Origin: Paenibacillus_AR mesotrionivorans
Lineage (GTDB): Bacteria; Bacillota; Bacilli; Paenibacillales; NBRC-103111
Length of the DNA: 64,000 nt
Reading direction: 5' to 3'
Assembly: GCF_046098205.1 (NCBI RefSeq)
Contig: NZ_JBJURJ010000015.1
Location: 155,412-219,411 of the forward strand
Positions 1-8,100 of the stretch are shown piece by piece. Within the stretch, counting starts at the first letter, position 1. Each line of letters opens with the position of its first letter. The notes under the pieces are model-generated. The model saw only the letters and a program-made list of their open reading frames with translations, was not told where the DNA came from and did not search any database. A program made the position numbers and the translations under genes.

Positions 1-2031
1 ATGTTCAATACCATCAAGGAAGAGTTGAATCATCTGCAGACCCTTGACAGCGGCATTTCGGATATTGCCTTATACAGCAAGGATGGTAATTGGATCATTA
101 ATAATAAAGGACTGAACCGGGTGAATGAATGGCCTGGAGCAGCACCTTATCTCGAACTTGCGAATAAAGCGCTCACAAGTGAATGGATGGTGCTGCCCGC
201 ATCTCCCGGCTCCACGGACGCAGGCTGCGAATCCACCGTTCAATTCATACACAGGCTTCCGGTAGGCGCTTATGAGCAGACAGGGCTTTATGTGGTGACC
301 ATTCCTTCCTGCAATCTGGAGAAATTATTTGCCTTGAACCAACAGAAGGAATTTGTTGCTGTTCTGGACCAAAGCGGACAGGTGATTGCCTCCGACGGGA
401 ATCTGGCAGAGGGGTTGATCAGCCAGTTCCGTCCGGCCATCACCAAGGAAAAGAGCCCCGATGCTTCAGGACAGAAGAAGGTTAAACTGGACGGCAGGGA
501 GTACAGCATATCCTACAACCGATCGGACTATAACGGCTGGGTTTATGTTTCGGTGATTACGCTGACACAATTGACCTGGCAGTCCAAGGAGATCGGATGG
601 TTTACCTTCTATATATGCCTGAGCCTGCTAACTTTGTTTCTCTTCATATCCTGGAACGGCACTAAGAGATTATATCTTCCCATTTTGAATCTGTATCAGC
701 TGGTCAGCAAACATTCCAACGACCCTGAAAACAAACGGGGGGGTGAGCTTCGATATATCGGGGAGCAGTTAAATCGTCTGATCTACACCAAATCGGAGCT
801 CGAAAGTAAGCTCCACAATCATCTGGAGCAGTCCCGGACCTTGTTTATGGTGCGGCTGTTCCAGGGGTACCTGAAGCGGGAGGAAATCAACCGGCATCTG
901 GAAACCTTCGGGCTCCGGCATATGCCTGCCCATGGACCCTTTGCAGTGATTGCCCTGCAGATCAAGGACCTGGATCATACCCGCTTTGAAGAAAAGGACA
1001 GGGACCTTCTGATGTTCGCAGTCAATAATATTGTCGGCGAGCTGATCCCTCCGGAAAAACGGCTGTATCCCATATTACTGGGGCAGGCACAGGTGACAAT
1101 GGTTTTGGTGGAGAGTATGGAGACGGAGCGTTTTACAGTGGAAATAAACGGCATTGTCCAAAGCATTGCTGCAGCGGCCGAGGAATATTTGGACCTTTCT
1201 GTGCGGATTGGCATCAGCAGCCCGTTTGAGGAATGGAGCATGGCGCCCCGGGCATTCGAGGAAGGGATGGAGGCTCTGCATCACGGAATCCGGAATCAGG
1301 GGGAGGCCGTTCTTTATTTCAGGGATTTGGGTGAGGATCACGGGCTTCATAATGCCTTTCCCCATGAAATCGAAACCCGGCTCTTCGATGCCATTAAACA
1401 AGGGGACAATGCGGCAGCCCGCCAGGGTTTGGAGGAAATCGTCGGTTATGCCTTCGCTCCGCCTGTAAGCTACAGCGCCAGTCAGGGCTTTTCCCAGCCC
1501 TTCATTCTGATCCGGCTGCTCATCGACCTCTTGGGTCTTATGCAGAGCTTCGGCATCAAGACTGACCGGTACGAGGGTTTGGAGCAGTCCTTATTCGATC
1601 AGCTGTTCAAGCTAAAAACGATGAATGAAGCTACGGTTTGGTTCGATGCCGCCATGGTTCAGCCGCTGGTTAGCCATATCCGGGACCGGACGGAATCCCG
1701 CCACCAGCAGCTCACGCAATTTATGCTCCAGATGGTGCAGGAGCAGTTTGAGACGGAGCTTACCATTGATTCCTGTGCGAAGGAGCTTCATTATAATGCC
1801 AACTATCTGAATACTATTTTCCGCAGGGAAATGAATATGCCCTTCGGGGCCTATCTGGCCCAATACAGGCACCAGATGGCCGTCAAGTGGCTGGCGGAGA
1901 CCGATATGTCCGTCAAGGAAATCTCCGAGCGGCTGCACTACAACAATTCGCAGAACTTCATCCGTTCCTTCCGCAAGACGGAAGGTATCACACCGGGTGA
2001 ATACAGGAAGCTGCGTAAGGAGCAGGCATAA
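1..2031 (+). CDS. AraC-family regulator with membrane sensor, N-terminus cut by window edge
   Basis: This is a YesN-like one-component regulator: an extracytoplasmic sensor joined through a membrane segment to a cytoplasmic AraC DNA-binding domain. The visible part starts inside a Cache-like sensor region. A hydrophobic segment lies near residues 197-220 (FTFYICLSLLTLFLFIS), followed by a HAMP-like stretch and a long central region. The last ~100 residues form the double helix-turn-helix (ELTIDSCAKELHYNANYLN, then VKEISERLHYNNSQNFIRSF). Relatives in this window are about 765 residues and begin with a transmembrane helix that is missing here, so the ATG at base 1 is probably not the true start. 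The gene converges on the importer at 2269-5687, which it likely controls; the 50378 regulator has the same arrangement. Confident on family; ligand unknown. Confidence 0.88.
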   Translation: MFNTIKEELNHLQTLDSGISDIALYSKDGNWIINNKGLNRVNEWPGAAPYLELANKALTSEWMVLPASPGSTDAGCESTVQFIHRLPVGAYEQTGLYVVTIPSCNLEKLFALNQQKEFVAVLDQSGQVIASDGNLAEGLISQFRPAITKEKSPDASGQKKVKLDGREYSISYNRSDYNGWVYVSVITLTQLTWQSKEIGWFTFYICLSLLTLFLFISWNGTKRLYLPILNLYQLVSKHSNDPENKRGGELRYIGEQLNRLIYTKSELESKLHNHLEQSRTLFMVRLFQGYLKREEINRHLETFGLRHMPAHGPFAVIALQIKDLDHTRFEEKDRDLLMFAVNNIVGELIPPEKRLYPILLGQAQVTMVLVESMETERFTVEINGIVQSIAAAAEEYLDLSVRIGISSPFEEWSMAPRAFEEGMEALHHGIRNQGEAVLYFRDLGEDHGLHNAFPHEIETRLFDAIKQGDNAAARQGLEEIVGYAFAPPVSYSASQGFSQPFILIRLLIDLLGLMQSFGIKTDRYEGLEQSLFDQLFKLKTMNEATVWFDAAMVQPLVSHIRDRTESRHQQLTQFMLQMVQEQFETELTIDSCAKELHYNANYLNTIFRREMNMPFGAYLAQYRHQMAVKWLAETDMSVKEISERLHYNNSQNFIRSFRKTEGITPGEYRKLRKEQA

Positions 2032-2044
2032 CAGGTACTCCAAA

Positions 2045-2263
2045 AAGGGCTGTCCAGAAAGTCAGTGAAAACTGGCTTTCTGGATGCCTGTTTTAGCGAA
2101 AAGCCGGAGAAATCCGTGAGCTATGCCCGGCGTTAAATTGGAGGTAGCAAGCCTCCGCCTCGCCACTTTTTTATGTATAAGCAGGCATGCAAAAAAAGTT
2201 GGACGGAAAACATTATGTTTTCTCGCCCAACTTTTTATTTTGGGGCTTATTGGACAGTCCCTT
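2045..2263. mobile_element. MITE-like or IS-remnant element with imperfect terminal inverted repeats
   Basis: The segment opens with AAGGGCTGTCCA (2045-2056) and closes with TGGACAGTCCCTT (2251-2263), which are inverted copies differing by one inserted base. Inside are a hairpin near 2054-2083 (CCAGAAAG pairing with CTTTCTGG), a GGAGG/CCTCC hairpin near 2143-2157, and the strong hairpin at 2193-2238. There is no transposase frame. GGGCTGTCC-type termini are common on IS1182-like elements of Firmicutes, so this may be a non-autonomous derivative. That family link is from memory and not tested. Confidence 0.5.
2193..2238. terminator. Bidirectional terminator between convergent genes
   Basis: AAAAAGTTGG pairs with CCAACTTTTT, and the inner arms GGAAAACAT and ATGTTTTC extend the stem. 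The arms carry A/T runs on both strands, suiting termination of the regulator (plus) and the SBP gene (minus). Confidence 0.75.
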
Positions 2264-2268
2264 GTGTT

Positions 2269-3780
2269 TTACTTGTTTCCTTTATATTGCGAGTTTAATT
2301 CCTCAATAATTTTGTCTCCGCCGCCTTTACGCCATTTTTCGACTTCCTTATTGAAGCCGTTGGCGTCAATCGTACCCAGAATGAACTTATAGGTGGCATC
2401 GGTGATAATCTTCTGCAGCTCCGTTCCCTTCTCCGCCTGAGTAGTAGAAATCAGGTTGGCTGCCGGGTTCATAACGGCAATGCTCTTATTATCTGCAATG
2501 GCATCCAACTGCTTCTGTGCCAAGGGCAATTGTTTCACCTTATATACGTTGAAGTTGGCAAAGTGGAGAACATTGGACCATGGGCTAATCTCATTGGTAC
2601 GCAGATCGGCTGCCTCCGGGAGGAATTCGATGGTCTTATCATCCAACATTTTGTAGTGGACACCCTCAACGCCGTTAAACAGCTTGTACACATCCGGCTC
2701 CAACAGCTTGTTGAAGAAGGCGAGGATTTGTCTGAGCTCCGCTTCCGTCTTTACACTGGTTTTGGGGAACAGATACAATGTAGCTACCCCGGTACCGCCG
2801 TAATTGAATGTCCCTCTGGGGCCTTGAATCCGATTGAAGACATCCAGTTCCGCGTTAGGATTGACCTTTTTGATATTGTCCGGCTTGGCGAAGATATTGC
2901 CGATCATCATGCCGCCCTTGCCATTTAAGAACTTCTCATCCTGTTGAGCCGGTGTGGTAACGGTGAAATCCTGGTTAATCAGCTTTTCATCATAAAGCCG
3001 CTTCATGTATTTCATAGCATCCATATAACCAGGGAAGGTAAAGTCTGGCATCAGCTTTCCTGAATCGTCAACTCCCCATTCGTTGGGGGTCCCGTACCAG
3101 GTGGCGATATTCTTGAACGCGCCATACGGAAGCTCGTTGCGGTCAACGTTGCCGTAGGTGTCCTGCACCCCGTTACCGTCAGGATCATTATACGTAAATG
3201 CCTTCATCACTTCATACAGCTCATCCAGATTGGTCGGTACCTTCAGCCCCAGCTTATCCAGCCAGTCCTTCCGGTATTGCACCCCGGTACGGGACAGATC
3301 GATTTCATAGAACAGACTGTAGAGCTTGCCAAAATATTTGGTTCCCTCCAGGACTTTAGGGTCCTGGTATTTGACCAGATTGGGATAATCCTTGATCAAG
3401 TCACCGATCTCCCAGAACATGCCGGAACGGATGGCATTCACCACGGCCGTATTTTTCATCTCTACACTGTGGACCTGAATGACCTTCGGCATTGTATTGG
3501 CCGCAATGGCTGTGGTCATTTTGTCCGTATATACAGATCCGGGTACCCAAGTAAAATTAAGCTTGGTATTAGTGGCTTCCTCCAGCATCTTTTGTAAAGG
3601 ACCAGACGGCGGATTGGCCCCATACATGGTAGCCAACATTGTAATTTCTAAAGGTTCATTAGAAGCGGGTTTAGCGCTATTCTCCGCTGCCTTATCGGAA
3701 CTGCCGCAGCCCGCCAGCGTTCCTGCCGCCAATGCGGCTGTAATCGCAGTAATCGTTGTTGTTTTTCTCCAATTTGCCAT
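2269..3780 (-). CDS. Extracellular solute-binding lipoprotein (oligosaccharide ABC importer)
   Basis: This lipoprotein captures a sugar ligand outside the membrane for an ABC importer of the LplB/YtcP type. Residues 1-25 form a lipoprotein signal (MANWRKTTTITAITAALAAG, then the lipobox LAGC), so Cys25 should be lipid-modified. A Ser/Ala linker precedes a large mature domain containing motifs shared with the other SBPs here, such as FWEIGDLIKDYPNL and YRKDWLDKLGLKVPTN. At 503 residues it has the usual length. It is last in a minus-strand operon after two permeases (44 bases after the upstream gene). No ATPase is encoded nearby; importers of this class often share one encoded elsewhere (MsmX-like). 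The neighbouring CE12, PME-GH105 and GH78 genes suggest a pectin-derived oligosaccharide. Family certain, ligand inferred. Confidence 0.9.
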   Translation of the reverse strand: MANWRKTTTITAITAALAAGTLAGCGSSDKAAENSAKPASNEPLEITMLATMYGANPPSGPLQKMLEEATNTKLNFTWVPGSVYTDKMTTAIAANTMPKVIQVHSVEMKNTAVVNAIRSGMFWEIGDLIKDYPNLVKYQDPKVLEGTKYFGKLYSLFYEIDLSRTGVQYRKDWLDKLGLKVPTNLDELYEVMKAFTYNDPDGNGVQDTYGNVDRNELPYGAFKNIATWYGTPNEWGVDDSGKLMPDFTFPGYMDAMKYMKRLYDEKLINQDFTVTTPAQQDEKFLNGKGGMMIGNIFAKPDNIKKVNPNAELDVFNRIQGPRGTFNYGGTGVATLYLFPKTSVKTEAELRQILAFFNKLLEPDVYKLFNGVEGVHYKMLDDKTIEFLPEAADLRTNEISPWSNVLHFANFNVYKVKQLPLAQKQLDAIADNKSIAVMNPAANLISTTQAEKGTELQKIITDATYKFILGTIDANGFNKEVEKWRKGGGDKIIEELNSQYKGNK

Positions 3781-3824
3781 GCCTGCTTCCCCCTAATCAG
3801 ATATAGACTGCTCATATGAATCCC

Positions 3825-4709
3825 TTAGCCCTTAATAGATCCGAGAAGCGCCCCTTTGGCAAAGTGCTTCTGCAGGAACGGATATACCAACAGCACCGGC
3901 ACGGTCGCGACAACGATAACCGCCATCTTGATGGTTTGCTCCGGAGGCGGAACATAATCCGGACTCATCGCCTCCGTATTGGTGGAGAGTCCTGCCGCCA
4001 TGATGACAATTTGGCGCAGTAGAACTTGAATCGGCCACTTGTCGTAATCATCGATGAACAGGACCGCCTGCATGAAGGTGTTCCAATAGCCTACGGCATA
4101 GAACAACCCAACAGAAGCAAGAACAGCCTTGGAGAGTGGCAGAACAATACGGAACAGAATGCCAATATCATTGCAGCCATCGATCTTCGCTGACTCCTCC
4201 AGTCCATCGGGCAAGCCCATAAAGAAGTTCCGCATAATAATCAAATTGAAGGCGCTCACGGCGCTTGGAATGATCAGCGCTCCATAGCTATTGATCAGCC
4301 CCAGCTGCTTGACAATCATGAAGGAGGGGATCATACCCCCGTTGAACAGGATGGTGAATACCACCAGGAACATTAATACTCTGCGGCCGCCCAAATCCCT
4401 GCGGGCCAGACCATAAGCCATGCATGAGGTGAAAACCATGCTCACCATTGTTCCTACCAATGTAATCCCTACTGTGACGATCAGGCTGCGGGATACGGTA
4501 CTGGTGCTAAAAATGAATTTATACGCCTCAAGGCTAAACTTGGTTGGGAACAGCATAAAGGTACTCTTCAGATATTCCTCGGGCGTGGCAAAGGATACGG
4601 CAACGACGTTAACAAAGGGCAGGATGGTTATCAGTGCTATTAATCCCAGCAAAAACAGATTGACAGCCTCAAACAGCCGTCCGGATAAGCTGCGGTGCTC
4701 CAACTTCAC
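3825..4709 (-). CDS. ABC importer permease, YtcP/MalG-type
   Basis: This is an inner-membrane subunit of a carbohydrate ABC importer. The 294-residue protein has about six hydrophobic segments, beginning with LFLLGLIALITILPFVNVVAV near residues 16-36. The conserved cytoplasmic loop that docks on the ATPase is visible (EESAKIDGCNDIGILFRIVLPL, near residues 181-202, with the EAA-type D/G pattern). It ends in the typical YPFLQKHFAKGALLGSIKG tail found also in the permeases ending at 33932 and 54463. It lies 12 bases downstream of the LplB-type permease and upstream of the SBP, so the three form one transport operon. Family assignment is firm; substrate is inferred from neighbours. Confidence 0.92.
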   Translation of the reverse strand: MKLEHRSLSGRLFEAVNLFLLGLIALITILPFVNVVAVSFATPEEYLKSTFMLFPTKFSLEAYKFIFSTSTVSRSLIVTVGITLVGTMVSMVFTSCMAYGLARRDLGGRRVLMFLVVFTILFNGGMIPSFMIVKQLGLINSYGALIIPSAVSAFNLIIMRNFFMGLPDGLEESAKIDGCNDIGILFRIVLPLSKAVLASVGLFYAVGYWNTFMQAVLFIDDYDKWPIQVLLRQIVIMAAGLSTNTEAMSPDYVPPPEQTIKMAVIVVATVPVLLVYPFLQKHFAKGALLGSIKG

Positions 4710-4721
4710 TTCCTCCTCTCA

Positions 4722-5687
4722 TCAGTAAATTCCTTCTTCGCCGAACAGCTTGGCGATGCGGTTGGCAATCAGCACCATAATCAAACCGACAACGGATTTG
4801 AACATCCCGATGGCTGTACTGTAACTGAACTGCCCCTGCTTGATGCCTGTGGTGTACACATATGTATCGAAGATCTCGGCAACTTCCCGGTTCATAGAAT
4901 TCAGCATGAGGAAGATATGGTCGAAGCCCAACTCCAATACAGAGCCTACCTTAAGGATCAGCAGCATAACGATTACACCGCGAATTCCAGGAAGCGTGAT
5001 ATGCCACAGCTGGCGGAGGCGCCCTGCTCCATCCATTCTTGCCGCTTCGTACAATTGTGTATCAATGCCTGCCATTGCGGCCAGGTACAGAATGGTTCCC
5101 CAGCCTGCCTCTTTCCATATAATCTGGATAATATAGATAGGCCTGAACCAAGATTCACTAGCGAGGAAGTTGGTCGATTGTCCGCCTAACGCTTCGATCA
5201 ATTTATTGATCATACCGCCTTCAGGGGTTAACAGAATAAAGGTCAATGATACCACAATCACCCAGGACAAAAAATAGGGCACGTATACCATCGTTTGCAC
5301 CGTCCGCTTAAAAAAGGGCTGGCGGACTTCATTAAGCATTAAAGCCAGAATGATGGGGACAGGAAATACAAAAACCAAATTGAGCCCAAACAGAATCAAG
5401 GTGTTTTTAAACAGCATCCAGAAGGTCGGTTCTGTAAAAAAACGCTCAAAATGCTTGAATCCCACCCATTCACTGCCCGATATGCCCAAGAAGGGCAAAT
5501 AATCCTGGAATGAGATGATCAAGCCCCAAATCGGGACATACTTAAACAGAAAAAAGTAAATCAGCCCTGGTGAAATTAGCAGGTACAGATACCGGTTGCG
5601 GATGGCGTTTTTTAGCCATCTGGGTAAGGTTTTTTTCTTTATAGAGACGCCACTTCCGGTTGGTATGGTGACTTTGCCTACCGACAA
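4722..5687 (-). CDS. ABC importer permease, LplB-type (TTG start)
   Basis: First gene of the minus-strand importer operon and partner permease of the downstream YtcP-type protein. The motif SPGLIYFFLFKYVPIWGLII, typical of LplB N-termini, forms the first membrane segment. The EAA-type loop is at EAARMDGAGRLRQLWHITLP, and the C-terminus ends AKLFGEEGIY. I place the start at the TTG at 5687 because a strong AGGAGGGA box precedes it by about six bases. An in-frame ATG 57 bases upstream would add a Cys-rich extension that relatives lack. From the TTG the protein is 321 residues, close to the homologues at 32087 (317) and 55360 (320). Confidence 0.88.
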   Translation of the reverse strand: MSVGKVTIPTGSGVSIKKKTLPRWLKNAIRNRYLYLLISPGLIYFFLFKYVPIWGLIISFQDYLPFLGISGSEWVGFKHFERFFTEPTFWMLFKNTLILFGLNLVFVFPVPIILALMLNEVRQPFFKRTVQTMVYVPYFLSWVIVVSLTFILLTPEGGMINKLIEALGGQSTNFLASESWFRPIYIIQIIWKEAGWGTILYLAAMAGIDTQLYEAARMDGAGRLRQLWHITLPGIRGVIVMLLILKVGSVLELGFDHIFLMLNSMNREVAEIFDTYVYTTGIKQGQFSYSTAIGMFKSVVGLIMVLIANRIAKLFGEEGIY

Positions 5688-5744
5688 GCCAGTCCCTCCT
5701 CTCCTATTGCCTTCATTGCTGCAGGATGCGCATCCCCCTTGCAT

Positions 5745-5985
5745 GATCTACGATATCGCGCTTACTGTCGAAAATCTACAATCACTTTGACAACTTCTGC
5801 TTTGTAGGCGCGGAGTGTGGGCAAACCCGCGCCAAACAAGGGATTAAGCCCGTTATAATCATGCCTCTAGATCCTCTTTCTTGCCCAATGACACCCCAAA
5901 AAGCGGCTCTCAGGGTTGATTTTATGATTTAAAGGCGGTATCTTCTCCAAGACGGCATGGCAGACTTTTAAAGGAGAATCAATGT
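5745..5985. promoter_or_regulatory. Divergent control region between importer operon and pectin-enzyme operon
   Basis: 241 bases separate divergently oriented operons, so promoters for both should lie here. A hairpin GGCGCGG (5807-5813) with CCGCGCC (5827-5833) is visible, as is a TATAAT at 5854-5859 on the plus strand without a convincing -35 box. TTGACA occurs at 5787-5792 but has no -10 box at proper spacing. A clear AAAGGAG lies before the ATG at 5986. I could not define either promoter. Confidence 0.4.
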
Positions 5986-7980
5986 ATGACCGCTAAGAAA
6001 TTCAATTTTTCCGCTGTGCCCAAACAGGGGTTTGTCCAGGTGACCGGCGAAGATGGCAGGAGTCTTCCGTTATATGATTCTACGGCCGGATATGGCTTTA
6101 TTACCGAAACCAGCTCCATGCCTCCCAGAGAGGTCCACCTTCCGCAAATTGCTGCGGACGGTACAGGTGTAACGGTCCGTGAAGCGGAGTTTATGGTGGA
6201 GACAGGTTTTGAAGCGGACCATTATAACAGGTACGGCTTCGCTTTCCGGATTGCCGCTGAGCCTGGGGCTTATGGGATCCGTGTCCGGACAACCTGCCCT
6301 GCGGAAGAGGTTACTATTGCTGTGTCCGCCATGAATACCGAACGGCTGCTGACCTTACGGGGTGCGGCATGGGATGCGGCCCAGCTGGTCAAGGTCGGTA
6401 TGGTCCCCGTTGTTCATAAGAGGGAATGGATATTCAGCTATGTGAACGGACGGGAGTTCATTGACATCGAACTGGAGCCCAAACATTTGAAAGTTCCCGT
6501 TGGCCTGGAATCCATTGAACTTATTCCGCTGCTGATAAACCGGAGACCCATAGGAGAATTGCCGGTGATATATTTGCTGGGAGACTCCACGGTGAAGACT
6601 TATACCTTCGATGAAGCTCCAATGAGCGGCTGGGGGCAGGTTGTGCACCGTATGTTCGACCCGGATAAGGTGAAGGTCATCAACTATTCCATGGGCGGCC
6701 GTTCCTTCAAGAATTCCTATTGGGAAGGGCGCTTCAATGATATTCTGATGACCGGCTGCGCGGGGGACTATCTCTTCATCCAGTTCGGCCACAATGACGA
6801 AAGCCTGGATGAGTACCGCCGTTTCGGAAGGGGCTCCACAGAGGAATCGTATGAGCGGTATATCAGAGAAATATATCTGCCTGCCATCAGAGCGAGAGGC
6901 ATACATCCGGTCTTTGTGACGGCTATGTCCAGAGCACCGGGCGATGCAGCGGAAGGGCATGTATATACCTGCTCCTTCGTCAACCGCAAATTTCCTGATA
7001 TTATACGTCGTATGGGCAAGGAGCTGAATGTGCCGGTCCTGGATCTGAACGAAGCCAGCATCCGCTATTATAATCAGATTGGCGTGGAGGCGGTTACCGC
7101 TATTGTCATGTCCATTGAAGCAGGCGAAACTCCCGGTAAAACCAATGACGGCACCTATGCCAACGGACATCCTGCCAACAAGGTGGACGGCACCCACTAT
7201 AAGGAGGCGCTGTCCAAGCAGTTTGCCCGCCTGGTGGTGACCGAGCTGTATAAGGGTGCAGCGTCCGGCGATACCCGCATCGGTGAACCCGCAGCCTGGC
7301 TGACAGAAGAGGTCCTAAGCGCGGTCACCTCAGAGGACTGGTCCAACATATTCCCGGAAATGGCCGTGGACACCACAACCGGCAGAGGCGCATATTACCG
7401 CAACCAAATCGAAAAGCTGCTCCAGCTTGGCATACTGGACAAGGACAGCAACGGCTGCTTCCATCCGGAGGCGCCTATTACGGTTTCCGCCTTTTCCGAA
7501 GCTCTGGCAAAAGCCCTTGATCTGAGTCCGCAGCTGCTTCCCGCATACCCGGAGGTCCTTCTGACAAGAGAGGTCATGGGGGTGCTGCTGGATGATGCTT
7601 ATCATGCAAAATTCAAAGAAGCCCCGAAATTCATGACCGACTATAACGGCAAGACGCTGCTGCCCGGAGATCCGGGCTATGATCCCAATTTGGACACCGG
7701 GGTGCAGGGGTTGACCTATTATCCGCTGGTTCCGTATGAAAACCTGCTGGACACCCATCTGCTCAGTCCGGAGTACGCCGCCAAAATCAAAGATGCTTAT
7801 GAGCTGGGGTTGTTCCGTTCGGAAAAAGGGATTGCCAGGGGTAAACTGGCGAACGGTCTGGAGCTGGAGCCCTTGCAGCTTGTTACCCGGGAGAAGGCCG
7901 CCAAGGCCCTCTATTTTATGTGGGTGCTGCAGCAGCCGGTGAAGGGCGAAAATCATGTTTTACCAAATAAACAAATATAA
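5986..7980 (+). CDS. CE12-like rhamnogalacturonan acetylesterase with C-terminal SLH-like repeats
   Basis: Predicted SGNH-fold esterase removing acetyl groups from rhamnogalacturonan fragments. Residues ~1-190 look like a beta-sandwich accessory domain. The catalytic domain follows: GDSTVKTYT with Ser201, the FGHNDE block, and the terminal triad pair Asp401/His404 (DGTHY). Residues ~440-664 are unusual: two stretches (YRNQIEKLLQLGILDKDSNG and AAKIKDAYELGLF) resemble SLH repeats normally used for cell-wall anchoring. No signal peptide is visible, so the protein should be cytoplasmic and the SLH-like part may be a relic or serve contacts. The start is supported by AAAGGAG eight bases upstream. 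It leads the pectin-enzyme series with PME-GH105 and GH78. Esterase family firm; exact substrate inferred. Confidence 0.82.
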   Translation: MTAKKFNFSAVPKQGFVQVTGEDGRSLPLYDSTAGYGFITETSSMPPREVHLPQIAADGTGVTVREAEFMVETGFEADHYNRYGFAFRIAAEPGAYGIRVRTTCPAEEVTIAVSAMNTERLLTLRGAAWDAAQLVKVGMVPVVHKREWIFSYVNGREFIDIELEPKHLKVPVGLESIELIPLLINRRPIGELPVIYLLGDSTVKTYTFDEAPMSGWGQVVHRMFDPDKVKVINYSMGGRSFKNSYWEGRFNDILMTGCAGDYLFIQFGHNDESLDEYRRFGRGSTEESYERYIREIYLPAIRARGIHPVFVTAMSRAPGDAAEGHVYTCSFVNRKFPDIIRRMGKELNVPVLDLNEASIRYYNQIGVEAVTAIVMSIEAGETPGKTNDGTYANGHPANKVDGTHYKEALSKQFARLVVTELYKGAASGDTRIGEPAAWLTEEVLSAVTSEDWSNIFPEMAVDTTTGRGAYYRNQIEKLLQLGILDKDSNGCFHPEAPITVSAFSEALAKALDLSPQLLPAYPEVLLTREVMGVLLDDAYHAKFKEAPKFMTDYNGKTLLPGDPGYDPNLDTGVQGLTYYPLVPYENLLDTHLLSPEYAAKIKDAYELGLFRSEKGIARGKLANGLELEPLQLVTREKAAKALYFMWVLQQPVKGENHVLPNKQI

Positions 7981-8100
7981 TTAAGTTTATAAAAAATAGA
8001 CAAGTAAACATCCAAAATCTTGCGCATATTTGCTCTATAATGATTCATATAAGCAGATTGGATGAAATTCTTGTGCGGTAAAGAAAAGAAAGGAGCATTC

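Noticed and set aside
2045..2263. Functional insertion sequence
   Set aside because: No transposase frame; only the termini and hairpins remain, so it is listed as a MITE-like remnant.
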